NCBI GenBank assembly: GCA_015345905.1
Contig: JADDTR010000006.1
Span: 990,146-1,054,145, forward strand
Reading direction: 5' to 3'
Source of the DNA: Aotearoamyces nothofagi
Lineage: Eukaryota; Ascomycota; Leotiomycetes; Leotiales; Tympanidaceae
DNA length: 64,000 nucleotides
The notes under the pieces were generated by a model that made no database searches, had not been told where the DNA came from, and saw nothing but the letters and a program-made list of their open reading frames with translations. How positions within the stretch are numbered: the first letter of the stretch is position 1; every line of letters begins with the position of its first letter. Made by a program: the position numbers and the translations under genes. This document shows positions 1-12,788 of this stretch, piece by piece.

Positions 1-1185
1 TGGCTCTGCAGGGAGAAGTGAAGTCGAACCGGCCCGGCTCGACGTTGGAGTCGTCGCCGTCCGTCTTGCGCGAGGCGCTGCCGGCGCGCGCTGCACCTGC
101 GCCTCGCTCTCCGGATAGAAGCGCGTGTGGTGCCGCTTCACCGCCACCAGCATCGTCAGCTTGGGCACCCATCCTGCGGAAGGCCGACAGGATCTGCGGC
201 TTCTCGCGCAGCTGCACCATGCCAAGCTGGCTCTCGCTGACGCCGTCGCAGTAGAAGAGGATGTGCGTCGGGAGGCGCCCGCTGCTGGCGGCCTTCCAGG
301 CGCGGAGACGCTCTATCATCACGCCTTCGAGGTCTTGGATTGGCTGCCTCAGGGATGTCAGCTATGTGGAGAGGGGCGTTCCAGAACACGCCGAAGATGG
401 CAGCCAAGAAGAAAAAAAAAAGAAAGGGGGGAAAGGGCCCAAAAAAGCAAAAACATACAACAGCAGGTATTCGCTGGTGGTCACCCACCCAACTACTAAT
501 CTGCCGATTTCAAGCTTATGTATGGCAGAGCGGACGGGATGCCCAGTTCTCTTGAATCTATGGTCGTATGTGAAAGACATAGCCTTATCAAGTACTATAT
601 CCTAAACTCGAGGATGGATGCGCGCATGGGTGCGCGACGGACTAACTGACCTCGACATTGGAGTCCTGCAGACGAGCTGACCCGGGATAGCGCGCGGACC
701 TCTCGTCGTCCGTCGCGACGACGCCAGCGATGGACGGACAGCCTCTGGCACCGCCGCGGCCCGGATGGGCGACGTCCGCGCCGACGATCATGGTGCCGGA
801 CGGAGCATCACAGCTCAGCGACGGGGCTCTGGCCGGGACGCGATGGTTCACGCCGCCGAGTTTCACGTTGGACTTGAGGCTGCGGGCTCGATTAGCCAGG
901 GGGGGCCGCAGGGCCATCCTCCAGACGCACGGCGCCGTTAACTGAGATTCGCGACGGTGGACTCCTGAGAGCCCCTGGAACTTGCCCCGCGTGACGCACA
1001 CGGTCCGGACGTCCCTGACGCAGTCCCCCTCCCAAGCGCCTGACGGCCTCGTAGACCGCGACGTCCTTCCTCGGGATGATGACGACCCAGCACCAGCGGT
1101 ACCGGTCGCGCCGCGCTGTGCGTAATCTTGTCGCAGATCCGGCAGGCCGGCGGAGGGTGGCATCGTGGTGTTGGGTGTTGGAGAG
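1..1185 (-). pseudogene. Argonaute PIWI-domain relic, frameshifted, truncated at the left edge
   Basis: Read on the minus strand, pieces of an Argonaute MID-end/PIWI domain appear in the right order but in shifting frames. They are a PLVL..VIIPRKD-like strand near 1060-1100, VRTVCVTRGKF near 975-1010, SNVKLGGVNHRV near 840-880, TMIVGADVAHPG near 755-795, PSIAGVV then RYPGSARLQDSN near 655-745, and, after about 280 bp that could be an intron or insertion, PTHILFYCDGVSESQ near 215-265 and KLTMLVAVKRHHTRFYP near 115-165. GADVAHP and FYCDGVSE carry the aspartates expected of the slicer site. At least three or four frame changes are needed, and no PAZ or N-terminal domain is seen upstream (positions above 1200). 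Argonautes bind small RNAs in RNA silencing. The copy is probably dead, but sequencing errors in GC-rich DNA, or continuation outside the window, cannot be excluded. Confidence 0.75.
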
Positions 1186-1240
1186 GGGAGGTCGGAGTCC
1201 TGGATCGGGACGAGAAGAGTGGTTCTTCAACGTTCCGTCG

Positions 1241-2284
1241 CAAAGCTACCCCGTGTGTACCTCTTTATCCCAATCCTTTTCCTTCCTCTCATCCGACTCC
1301 TGACCCCCTGACTCCCGAGCCCCGAGCCTCTTCTCAGTCCTCTGACCTCCCCTCCCCGCCATCCCGTCTCCATGGCAGACCCCAAATCCGGCATCCATCT
1401 CCTCCTCAAACATATATACCCCTGTGGACCTCCAACCCCGCACCAAGATTCCTCGTCGGCGAGATTGAAACCCTCCCGCCAACAGCAACAGCAACAATCC
1501 CCTCTGCCCATGCTTGATTCATACCCACTCGCATCTTCCATCCCCCAATCTGCACTGCTGCGTACTAGGGCAATCAAGCACGATCAATCAAACCCAATCA
1601 AACCAGTCGTAGAGGCGGAAGTAGAGGCGGAAGTAGAGGTGATAAGGCGGTAGATGTAAAACTCTTGTAATTATGAATCAGGCAGATATGGAGATGGGAA
1701 TAGGGGTTGTTACATGCACCCCATATACCGTTCAGAAATCCAGCTAATTATTACTGTATCATACTGTATCGTACTATAACTAGATTGCTACGGTACAGGT
1801 CACACACACCTCACACACACCTCGCGCCACACATAACAAATCCAAGTTTCACAAAGCTGCAGTCAACTTTTTCCTTCTTATGATTCTTCTATCAACTGTA
1901 TCTATCACAATCACAGCCAAACCTGGCCCAAACCAAAATCCACGAGCAACTAGAATCATAAGATCAAAGGAAAAGAAAAGAGGGGAAAAAATAGCCACCG
2001 AATCAGATCCTCAAATATTCAAATCATTCTAGTGACCTAGTCAGAGCACGGATTCAATTCATGCCAATTCCACCCAAAAAATAAAAAGGCTTTGATTCAA
2101 CCAAATCAAATCAGAATCGCAAACCAGGTCGTCGATGTAGGAGAAAGTTCAACGAGTATACCCCCTGGATACATCGAGCATCTATCTTCATACAATCGAT
2201 GGACTTGAATGATCTATATGTATGTATACCATTACATCCCAGCATAGCAAGCTTTCTCATACAAAAACCAGACTTTTCTCACAA
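1241..2284. other. Intergenic region, no gene seen
   Basis: No convincing coding exon on either strand. The right half is AT-richer, with short CA-type runs (about 1800-1825) and GTATC/GTACT-like pentamers at about 1755-1785. It probably includes the 3' untranslated region of the GH72 gene on its right. Confidence 0.5.
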
Positions 2285-3828
2285 CTACAACACTAGCATT
2301 CCTCCAAATACCGAAAAGGCAAGAAGGATTGTGCTGATGACAATAGGGCTCTTTTCGAATGGGCTGATAACACCACCGGCAGCCGCTCCTGATGATGAAG
2401 CTGCGGCCCCTGACCCCGTGGAGCTGGATCCGGTCGCGACCGCTGTAACAGAGCCACTACCAGGAGTGGCAGTACCAGTGGAAGTCTCTCCTGCATCTTG
2501 AGAACCCTTGCCAGTAAGACCGGCACCGGCTCCTGCTCCATCCGTCATGTACTGTTTCTGATTAGAAGTTGTCCAAGCTTAATGAGTTAACTTTACTTAC
2601 AGTGGCAGCCTTGGAGGGAATAGCAGGTAGATCATCGCTGGTAACATTCCATGTGGATGACTTTGCAGGGCAGATACTTGCACCACCAGTCTGATTGTAT
2701 CCTCCATCACCGCTTGGCACGGTAGCATTCTTAAGTGCAGATTGGTAAAGGGTGAACTGAGTTCCCTCATCGACCTCACTAGTCGACTTGATCGTGACTA
2801 ATCCGTAGCCGGAGCCCTCCTCGGAGTATTCGTAGACAAGACCACCCGAGTAAACCGAGGTCATTTCAGTGCTAAAGAGAGTAGAGACCTCGCCAAACTT
2901 GCGAGCAGGGGTGATGCAACCATATTCGGACAAGCTGACATAATTAATACACGTCAACGCAATTTTGGATAGACAGCTTACAAAATGGGAATACCATATC
3001 CTGTAAAGTTCTTAACCTTCACGTCCCATCCGGAGACTTGGAAAGAAGATGGGTCACACCAGGAGTAGTCGTTGAAAGCAAAGAAGTCACTTCGCTCATC
3101 GTCGGTTCCACAGTTCATGAAGTGAGCCATCTCCATACGGTTCGAGTCAACATCGGCAGCCGAGTATCCGACCGGGATCTGACGGTATCCACGGCTTCCA
3201 ATGTATTGTCTCATATCACGAGTGACAGCCTTGACGTATGGAGCAGCACTAGTCGTGGTATCATCATTAATAACTTCATTTCCAGAAAAGAAAGCCAAAG
3301 TGTTGTTGTAATCGGCAAAGGCGTCGATGGTAGCAAAGACGTTCTGTAGGTAGACAGCGTTGTATGAAGCCGCTGGAGTAGCACGATTCAGGGAGTATAG
3401 TGGTGAGTTGACATCGAGAACCAGATACATTCCCGCGTCTGCCAACGCGCTCATACAGTCGTCATGGTCGGCAGTGTTGTCGACTGTGTAGACACGAACA
3501 GTGTTAAGGCCCAACTTTTGGAATTCAGCAATGTCACGCTTGCAAGTTGTAGAATCCGCAATGGGGTCGACAAGATTGGATGATCCACCCGGTTGATAGT
3601 CGACTCCACGGACGTAGAAGCGTTCGTCTCCCTGGAAAAAGGCTAATATGTATGAGTAATGGTATTCACGTCTTCTCTGGCAAGCTACTCACCATTGCCC
3701 TTGACCGTGATGGATTGGAGACTTGACGACGATGACCTTGGAGCCAGCTGTTCAGTTCCTGACGGAGATGCCAAGGCGCTTGACGCAAAAGTCAGCGCTG
3801 CAGCTGCAATTGAACCGAACGTCTTCAT
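2285..3828 (-). CDS. GH72 1,3-beta-glucanosyltransferase (Gas/Gel family), GPI-anchored
   Basis: Cell-wall enzyme that cleaves beta-1,3-glucan chains and transfers the new reducing end to another chain, on the outer face of the plasma membrane or in the wall. Four exons: 3828-3693, 3642-2982, 2934-2601, 2551-2285; 465 aa. The first intron must end at TTAG (3643), because the nearer CAG (3632) breaks the frame. A signal peptide covers about residues 1-20, followed by KGNAFFQGDERFYVRGVDYQ, a GH72 hallmark. The acid/base Glu is in FFSGNEVIND (E168) and the nucleophile in SEYGC (E269); the 101-residue spacing matches the family. The C-terminus is Ser/Gly/Ala-rich and ends in a hydrophobic tail (ISTILLAFSVFGGMLVL) typical of a GPI signal. 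No cysteine-rich X8/CBM43 module is seen, so it resembles the Gel1-like subgroup. Confidence 0.95.
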
Positions 3829-5190
3829 ATCGGCGAATTATTATTCAACTGATGACGGCAATGATTTAATTGAATGTCGAAATGGCTGGAAAAGGTGACA
3901 GAAGTGCGCAGTGACGGTGAGATTGAAAAGGTCCCGAGAGAGTGAGGGACGTGGCTGGAGAAGGTTTGCACAATTAGATAGGAAGTAAGAGTTAGGTAAA
4001 TCAAATCCAAGTGGCAACAAAAACGAGTGAGTTGGCCAAACAGATTAATATAGAAGCGACGGACCTGAGAAAGAGAGGTCGGACGTCGAGAAGGAGTTGT
4101 TTGAAGATGGCAAGAAAGAAGAGAGGGAGAGGAGAAGGTTGGATGTTAAAGGCAGGCACGGGCAGCCAAGACATGCAGGCATTGGCATTGGTGGCTGCAG
4201 GCCGCCCAGGTGGTTGAATCGACCATAAATGGCCCAGGCTTATCCGGGCGATGCTACAGGGCCCTGGCGGTACAGTGAGTGAGTGAATGTGCTGTGCCGG
4301 TGCCCTGGACTGGGCCACTGGGAGGTGTCGCTGTATGCTGTATTGCCGTGTCGCTGTAATGCTGCAATGCTGCCACTATCGCGGTCCATCATCCCTCCCG
4401 CCATGATTTCAACCCCCTTTTGCACCCACACACATGCCTGCCCATGCCGATTGCCAGCTCACAATGGCAGGAAGGCGAGTAGGAGAGGCCTCGAGTGGTG
4501 TGAAGCAGCTCGTGTATACAGTCCGAGTGCTGGAAAGGAGATGCAAGGTCGCAAGGTTTAGAGTTAAAGGAGGCCCACAGTAAATGTCCGGCAGCTGGGG
4601 GGGGTTTATACTTAAAGTATCGTTACTTGCAGGCGCGACAGGGCAGGAGGTTCAGTATGGAGTTAATCGTTACGCGATACGACAAGCAGCGACGGCGCGG
4701 GGCATGGGTGAGGATAGCGGAGGGATGGTGGACGATAGTGGATGCACAGTGGATTTATAGCAGATTAGTGGTCGCAAAGGCGCTGGAGCAGTGGCCGGTC
4801 GGCAGGATTTAGTGGAGAGCTGGGCCGGGAGATCACGACACAGGACCACTATCGTCGCTAAGTAGCACATATAGCATATACTATAGCACATCCTTAGGGT
4901 TAAGCACAGCACAGTACTGAACAGAACAGAACAGTACAGCACAGTACAGTTAGTGACTGTATGGCAGTGGACAGCAGTGACTGCAACAGGTTCGCCGGCC
5001 GGGCCAGGCTGGCATGTCCTCCCCCTCCCAGGCTGGGCCCACCCCCGAAGATCGCCTCTCTATTTCCAAATCCCCGAGACATTAATGCATATCTCGACGC
5101 CCCCCAGCTGCAAGTTGCGAGTCCCAGCTTTTTGCACTGCCCCATCCAAGACCCAAAACGGCACATGAGAAGATGAGAAGACCTCGTATA

Positions 5191-5237
5191 AGAAGAAGAA
5201 GAAGAAGAAGAAGAATACCAATAATAATAATAATAAT
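5191..5237. repeat. Adjacent (AGA)n and (ATA)n microsatellites
   Basis: About eight AGA triplets (5191-5215) followed at once by about six ATA triplets (about 5219-5237). Confidence 0.9.
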
Positions 5238-5650
5238 ACCACAACATCGTATATCCCATTCCATTCTCGCCGTCGCGTAAAGTAACAAGTAGGAGTATCA
5301 AATCCCAGCCTTCCCCCCTCTCTCTCCATCACTGTGCTCCAGTACAGTACAGCCTGCCAACAGCCTCCCTCCCTCCCTCTCTCTCTCCACCCAGGCCATC
5401 TCCAGCCCCGTCTCCCGTCTCCTCTTCCCGCCACGCCGTCCGCGGTCTAATCGCCTCATCAACAACGACAACCCCATCAGCTCGTTCTCTCCTCCACCCA
5501 CAAGCGAGATTCGATCCGACCGCGCTCCGTATCGCGTGCCTGCAGCCAAGCCAGAGTCGGGTGCTGGGCGGGACGGATGGCTGGCTGTCTTTGCTAAGAT
5601 CCCTCCGGGCCAAGTCAGGCCAAGGCCCGTCAGTGGCTGGGATGCCACGG

Positions 5651-5680
5651 GGTGTACTGTACTGTACTGTACTGTACATA
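5651..5680. repeat. GTACT pentamer microsatellite
   Basis: Five tandem pentamers of the form GTACT between about 5653 and 5677. It belongs to a family of 5-bp-period patches found in all the gene-poor blocks of this window. Confidence 0.9.
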
Positions 5681-6606
5681 TCTCTTTACACCGCACTGCA
5701 CGGCACCGACTCCACGCGCTCTACTCTACGTGACGGACGCAGATACCCTACCTAGGCAAGCCATGGCCGCCAGGTCCTCCAAACGGTCCTCCAAACGGTC
5801 CTCGAGCCCTGTATGTAGTATCAGTATTATACCAGACCTCGCGCCGATAGCAGCAGCAGCAGACCCGCCCTCGTTCAACTCATCCACAGGCCACGTCTCG
5901 TGATTTCCCACGACGTCATTTTCTCGCTGATTGATTGCGAAGAAATTACGATGGTCGGATCGATCTTCCAGGCCATGTCTTCTCCCCTCCTCTCCCTAGC
6001 CGCAACGCTTTCTTTTTTCACGGCACGCACACGCTATGTTTCAGCAATTTATAGTCTACGCTTCAGCTTGAGGACTGACTGAGTGAATGGTTGATTGGCA
6101 CGGCTGGCTTGGCCACATCTTCCGAGGAGGCCGGTTAACCTGTCGGAATCTGCAGCGATGTGCGTGCGTGCTTGCATTTCCGAACGATACCGATGGTTTA
6201 TGCTTAATCCTTGGCAGTAGAGCGCCCACCCCCCTCGAGACAATGCCGTCATGCAGACAGATGGGAATACTGAAGGGTTCTGGGAATGGCATGTGTATCT
6301 TCTGTCGGCAGGCAGGGACTTGTTCTTGTGCTGTTACTGGAGGATGGACGGGTGCGCTTACAGCTTACTCGAGCAGCACTGGTGCAGGTCGGCCACCCTC
6401 GAACGAGTAAAGATGATCATTCCGACTGTCTAATAATAGTATCTGTCCCGTTTTCTTTGCCATGCCTCACATACATTACGATCATCCCCAGGGCCCACTC
6501 TGGTTTTATGACGACTTGTCGAGCCCATTCTGTCCTCTCGTTCTCATCCTGCCGAAAACACCCAATGACATCATGCAGTTCACAATGTCCCATCTCTGCC
6601 TCCAAT

Positions 6607-8936
6607 TTATACAGTTTGAATGTAGTTTGCTGGTACGCTCTTCGTCAACCCCCCCTTTTCTACCTCCGCCCATCCGTCTCCGGTGTCTTCTTTGATCAAG
6701 ACCAACTTCTCTCCCTCGACCATGCTGTGCTCTACATCACTCTGTGCTGTATAGTCGTAAAGTGCTTCAACGTATCGTAACTTCTTCGCTCCTCGCTTGG
6801 GTGCCACTGCTGGTCCCTTTTTCTTGGTTACACTACCCCCTATTGATGACCCAGAGTTGGAGTATTCGGATGAAGGCCGTGTGTCCAGAGGTGCAGATGC
6901 TATTACTTCGACATATGATGATGGCACAAGGCCTTCTTTGTATCCTGATTTCACCCTGATCCACCCGGAGCCATCTGATTTAATGTCAGCTACTTAACCA
7001 TGGATAAACTGATGGGTGACTTACCATCTGGTTCTAGAATGACGACTTCTTTGCCTTCGCCGACGGACACCTCTTCGTCGCCATTAGCGTCGTAACCATA
7101 AATCATCTTGGCCTTTGGTTCGCTCGAGGATCCATTAACGCTGCTTCCAGGTAGCTCACTGATATACGTTGTTGGTGGAGGAGCAACAATACGATTTTTT
7201 CGAATTGTACCACCATTGCTAGGTTTTGAACTTCGATCAGGTGCTGGAGCCTCATCTGCAGCGGGCTTTGGTCCCACGCCTGATATTGATCGATTTGCAC
7301 TTGCTGCATACCCAGAGCTCAAAGAGTTCATAGTGTTGGTCCTGCTCATATTAGGAAGCTCGGCTATTTGTTGTTCTCCTGATGAGGCAGGCTTTGAGGA
7401 ATTCGAAGACGCTTGTCTCTCTGCCTTGAGCTTCTTCCTCTCTTCCTTGGTCTGCTCTCCAGGACATTCTGCCGGAACTTTCATTTCACATTTGCTGTGA
7501 CATGTGTAGCCACAATCCCGACAATCGAAACCCTTTGCTGAAAGTCCCCAAATTCGTTCTCCACACAGGTCACAATTCGTCGGTATCTTGAACGTCTGTC
7601 CCTTGAAATTGTGACTCTTTGCTCCCACTGAAACATCACCAACCGCTGCTGTGATAGTAGATGCTTCGACTTCGGCTGTCAAACGCTTGTGGTCACTTTG
7701 ATGAAGCTCCTCTTGCATTGCAAACATGACGTTAACAATATGCACTTCATCTCTCTTGTCCTTTCCTTCACGTATTGCCTGTTTGACTTGTTTGATGCTC
7801 TCGAGGTCCCTCCTTTTCTTGTCTACGTCTCGTTTCAGCTCCCCAAGTTGACCCTTACTCTTGTTGAGCATGTTTCTTAAGAATACCTTGGCATTGTTGT
7901 CAACGATCATTGAATCATCGTCATGCCATACCGGGCTTTCCTCGAAAACCTTATCAGGTGGTTCTTGCCAGCTACCAATGTTGTGTCTCACAAACATCAT
8001 TGAATCTAGTATAGGGACGTTTCTCGGGATCTCTTGAGAAAGGTGTGCCAGGTAATCCGTGCTTCTCTTGAGCATTGCTGTTTCCAATTGCGCAGCAAGC
8101 GACCATAGACTATTGAGCTTGATTATACGCGTCTCGTTCAAGTCCTGAAGACTGTCGAGAAGTTCTGGTACGTATTCGTGGTAATACATCTCCTTTTGTT
8201 TGTTCGTCACACGGATGTTGATGAGGTACATGTTCTTGACATTGTTCGTATCTAGAATCTGCTGTTGATAGGAGTTTTGTGCTTTTGCCTTGGAATAGTC
8301 GAATGCGCTCTCGGTCTTCTTTCGTTTATTCTCGAGCTCCTGGCACGCAGCATCGTATTTCCCCTTCATCTTTTTCAAGTCGCTGTAGCTTGAGTCCCTC
8401 TCCTTTTCCAACTTATCCGCATATTCTGCATGACGCTTCCGGATATCCTCGTATTGAGCTCCTAGAGCCTTCAATGGGTCGGCAATGTTTCTAATCAGTT
8501 CTCCTCCGAAGCGATCATGTTCCCCGGCTCGAGATTCTAGCGTTGTAAGTTGCGTTGTCCATGTCGTAAGTGAGGCACTGGATTTCGGGTCAGTAACATG
8601 GTCCCCACATCAGGCGCGTAATATTCCGTACCTTTCTAGAGATCCCGGAGTCATAGAAGGTGTGTCTCCAACACTTAGACTACTCGACTTTTTTGTCTTC
8701 TTCTCATAGTATTTCTTTGCTAATGCAGTGAGCTTTGCGCTGTATTCCTTCTCAATGACACTACGCTCCCGATAAAACTGTTGTATGTCTTCGAGCCACT
8801 CAATGCCGTTGGCTACCCAGGTGTTGACCGGCTTGAAAGCATCCTACAATTGTCAGCCGAGGACGCGGTCACAGGACATGCGACCACTGACTTTCAGCTC
8901 TGCGCCAAAGTTGGGCGCGATATCTACTTCAGCCAT
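6607..8936 (-). CDS. BZZ1: Bzz1-like F-BAR / C1 / double SH3 protein of actin patches
   Basis: Endocytic adaptor that binds curved membrane and promotes Arp2/3 actin assembly through type I myosin and the WASP homologue Las17. Four exons: 8936-8892, 8843-8632, 8577-7025, 6974-6607; 725 aa. Order: FCH/F-BAR from the N-terminus (NTWVANGIEWLEDIQQFYRE, then KEYSAKLTALAKKYYEKK) with long coiled coil to about residue 400; a C1 zinc-binding domain (HNFKGQTFKIPTNCDLC ... CHSKC); a Ser-rich linker; SH3-1 (KMIYGYDANGDEEVSVGEG ... GLVPSSYVEV); SH3-2 (YVEALYDYTAQSD ... SVPANYIQTV) at the very C-terminus. This is the domain order of fungal Bzz1, slightly longer than the yeast protein. It is divergent from DBP5 with about 390 bp between the start codons. 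Confidence 0.95.
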
Positions 8937-9323
8937 GGTCTTGAGAATTCACCAGCAAAATAGAACCCAGCGTCATGAGCTATAGCAAACATTCTGTGGT
9001 ATCATGGTTGTAAAGGCGAATGCGGCGGAGGTTCGTGCTGTTGCTGCAACTATCGCCGCCGGCCAATCCCTACTTTACCAGAGCAACTTTACCCCACTAC
9101 CAATAATGCCTGAGCGAATGGACCCGAATTCCATAGCCCTATTGATTAGGCATCCTCGCGTCGGTGTTCGGCGCGAAATATTCTGGTGGTTCAGGTTGGC
9201 TTAGCGTCCACGTTAACTTTGGCGGGGACATGAACGGGCTACCTTACGACGGTTTACAAAGAGCTCAAAACTTTTATACAAAGCAATTTTTCCACATCAA
9301 AGCGAACTTCAGCAACCTGCAAG
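8937..9323. promoter_or_regulatory. Shared divergent promoter region (BZZ1 / DBP5)
   Basis: The 387 bp between two divergent start codons must hold both promoters and both 5' leaders. No clear TATA box or known factor site could be assigned by eye. Confidence 0.5.
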
Positions 9324-10987
9324 ATGTCTGAAGCTGAATCAAAGCCTCTGGGCTCCCTCGCCGACCGCATTACTGAACCTACAACTGCACTCAATGCAGC
9401 ATCAAGCTCCTTCACACCCGCATCCACTGCGACACCTGCGGCTACAAAGACCTCGTGGGCAGATGAGGTCGCATCACCCGTTGCTGAGAGCGCAGATAGC
9501 ATGGATCACTCCCAAGGAGATGGCTCAACCGTACCCCAAGGTGGATCAGCTCTGCATGAACCAGAGTACGAGGTGGAAGTCAAGCTTAGTGATATCCAGG
9601 GTGATTCCAGCAGTCCGCTGTACTCGATCAACAGCTTCGAAGAACTTGGAATGTAAGTACTCCGACATGATGTATCATTTGCGCGCTAACCCTTCCACAG
9701 ATCAGAATCTGTCTTAAAGGGTATCTATTCGATGAACTTTAAGAAGCCATCGAAGATCCAAGAAAAAGCTCTCCCTCTTCTCCTCAGCAATCCTCCACAA
9801 AACATGATCGCACAATCTCAGTCGGGCACAGGCAAGACTGCTGCTTTCGTTCTCACCATACTCTCCCGTATCGACTATACCAAGCCTAAGCAGCCACAAG
9901 CTTTGATCCTTGCTCCCAGTCGTGAGCTTGCTCGTCAGATTCAGGGAGTCGTTCAGACTATCGGTCAATTCGTTGAAAACCTGACTGTACAAGCTGCAGT
10001 TCCCGGCGCTCTTGAGCGAGGACATAAGGTTGAGGCTCAGGTAGTTGTTGGAACACCAGGCACAGTCATGGACTTGATCAAGCGCCGACAATTCGATGTT
10101 AGTCAGATGCGAGTGTTGTGCTTGGATGAGGCAGATAACATGTTAGACCAGCAAGGTCTAGGAGATCAGTGTTTACGGGTCAAGCAGTAATAATCCCCGC
10201 CTAACGACATTTATAACGACTAACATCTCACAGCATGCTACATGCGGTCAACCAAATCCTCCTCTTCTCTGCTACTTTCCCAGATGACGTTATGCAATAT
10301 GCCCGAAAGTTCAGTCCCAAGGCTCACGAAATTAAATTGAAGCATGAAGAGCTCACCGTTGCTGGAATCAGTCAGATGTTCATGGACTGTCCGTCTGAAG
10401 AAGGCAAATATGATATCTTGGTCAAGCTGTATGGTCTGATGACTGTTGGATCTTCCATCATCTTCGTAAAGGTACTTATCCAGCTCCTTTCATATTGCCC
10501 ATATCTAATCCCCAAATAGAGACGAGAAACCGCAAGCAGAATCGAAGCTGCAATGGTAGCAGAGGGTCACAAGGTCGCTGCACTCCACGGTGCCTACGAA
10601 GGTGCCGAGCGTGACCGTATCATCGACGAGTTCCGAAGTGGCAAGGCTAAGGTTCTCATCACCACCAATGTCCTGGCTCGTGGTATCGATGTGCAGTCGG
10701 TTTCTATGGTCATCAACTACGATATTCCAATGAAGGGCCGAAACGAGTCGGAGCCGGACCCAGAGACCTACCTCCACCGTATCGGTCGTACTGGCCGTTT
10801 CGGACGTGTAGGCGTCAGTATCAGCTTCGTTTTCGACCAGAAGAGTTACAAGGCACTGTCAGCAATCGCCACACACTACGGCATCGATCTGATCAAGCTC
10901 AACCAAGACGACTGGGACGAGACGGAGGAGATTGTGCAGAGGGTTATCAAGTCGAGTCGGGCTGGCACCAACTTCAAGCGAAATTAA
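9324..10987 (+). CDS. DBP5: DEAD-box ATP-dependent RNA helicase Dbp5 (mRNA export)
   Basis: Removes export factors from mRNA on the cytoplasmic side of the nuclear pore, activated by Gle1/IP6, and also acts in translation termination. Exons 9324-9652, 9701-10186, 10234-10471, 10520-10987; 506 aa. About 110 N-terminal residues are low-complexity. Then come the Q-motif region ([15 protein letters not shown]), motif [11 protein letters not shown] (K155), Ia PSRELARQ, Ib GTPGTV, motif II DEAD at about 252-255, motif III SAT, motif V ARGIDV and motif [12 protein letters not shown]. The [15 protein letters not shown] segment and the [20 protein letters not shown] stretch are Dbp5 signatures separating it from eIF4A. 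The second junction restores [20 protein letters not shown]; all junctions keep the frame. Confidence 0.97.
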
Positions 10988-12762
10988 AGACTCGCCAGGG
11001 CCGATCTGGGTGGCGATGTTGAGCTGGGAGGGGGAGCGTGTACACGGCCTTCGGCGGAGGATCTCGACGAATGAAAAGCGGGCGTTCATGGCATTGCTCT
11101 GGCATATTGGAGATCTCTGCTCGGCAAGAGTTGATACCAAGGAGATATCACGGAATCAGAATAGCTTCCCATTGTATGACTTGAATGACTTGTAGCACCG
11201 TGGTGAAGGCGTGACATGATACGTGATATATGCAACAGACGTGAGGCTCCTGCGCAGGCGTAGAGGCAGAGAGAGAGGGAGACGGGGCCTCCCCCACGTC
11301 GAGAAGCCGGAGCGCCCCAGCAGCCGCAGCATCACCCAGACGCTCTCTCGCCACGACGGGGTTCCTGCAGCGGGCAGCCCTCCCTGCGGCGGGGCCGGGC
11401 GGACAGCCAGGCAGAGCGCCTCACGCCCTCGCCAGGAGACCCGACGACCCCGTAACCCCGCCTCCCTGAGACGACACAGGCGCACGCACGCACGACCTGC
11501 ACGACGGCGGCGTCAGAGACAGGCGCACGCACGAGCCGCTCTGCGTTTTAGAGTATCGCCGTGCCCGTGCCCGTGCTCGTGCTATACTGTGCTGTGCTGT
11601 GCCATGCCACGACCGACGCAGGACCGGGTGGGGGTGTTGGGTGTTTGGTGTTTGAGGATGATACGGGGGGTGGATGGGGGATGGATGGATGGGTAGAGTA
11701 GAGTAGAGGGGGGTAGGTACGGTGGTGATGGCGACAGGTACGGTGACGATGACGACAGCGTATAAGAAAGGCAGGCAGGTAGTACTTTAAGAGCAAAGGA
11801 TGGAAAGGAGGAGAGGAGAGAAGAGGAGAGGAGAGGAAGAGAAGAAGAAGAAGAAGAAGAGGAAGTGAAGTGAAGTGATAGATTATCTATCTATATATCC
11901 GGAGCAAGTCACTCGTTAAGAGAGAGTATAGTGTATACAACACAGTACAACAAATACAGTCCAGTCCAGCGTGAGTCCAGCGGATAGGATCCAATCAATC
12001 CATCCGAACAGGTTAGGGGCTGGCGCGGCTACTACTACTACTACTCCTGCTGCTGCTGCTGCTCTACCTCTGCAAAAGCCAGTGCAATCAGTTAACGCGA
12101 TGATGCAGGAGAGCCGGTGCAATCCCGACCCTAGGCAGAACGGGGTGCGAGGGATATGGGATGGGATGGGATGGGATGCACAAGCTACGGTGCGAGGGAA
12201 GAGAGAGAGAGGGCACAGGAGCGCAGGCGGCGTCGAGGAATGGGACTACGGGAGGGAAGAGAGAGAGAACTGTTGGGTGGCGAGCGGCCACGAAGAGGTG
12301 GGGTGGGCATAGTATTGTATTGTACTTGTACAGTGCAGGCTACAGTACAATGGGCTGGTTCTGTTCTCTGGGCCATGCCTGCCATACAGTACCCCGCTGT
12401 AGTTAGGAGGGTTGGCGGGATAAGGACAGAGGACAGCGCTGCGAGAGAGCTGAGGTACGGTGGTTTTAGCGATACCGCAGGCCCCTCTCGCTCTAAGCTT
12501 CGGGCGGCGGGTGGCGGGTGACGAGGAGCCTTTTCGACGGCGGCAGCGGCAGCAGCAGCGTGCGGGCTGCAGGTTCCAGCGGGCGGCGTGGCGGCCGGTC
12601 GGCCTGGAGGTGCTCACTGGCAGAGGCTACAGTATGCCGGACGTGCGCCACGCCATGCACACGAGCGCCGTGACTTTGCAGCGACGCGCCAGCCTCGCGC
12701 TGTGCTGGAGATGGGAGACGGGAGACAGATAGGCAGACAGGCACACGGTCTGTAATTACTGC

Positions 12763-12788
12763 ACTGTACTGTACTGTACTGTACTGTA
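12763..12788. repeat. GTACT pentamer microsatellite
   Basis: About five tandem copies of the pentamer CTGTA/GTACT, grading into GTATG at the right end. Confidence 0.9.

Larger units (their letters stand above)
3829..6606. other. Gene-poor block with microsatellites
   Basis: About 2.8 kb between two minus-strand genes with no convincing coding exon. The part next to the GH72 start is presumably its promoter. From about 4.3 kb the DNA becomes GC-rich and carries pentamer-type runs (4905-4950, 5338-5350, 5650-5680), an AGA/ATA trinucleotide tract and pyrimidine-rich stretches (5310-5420). Open frames here are low-complexity and match nothing I recognise. Confidence 0.6.
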
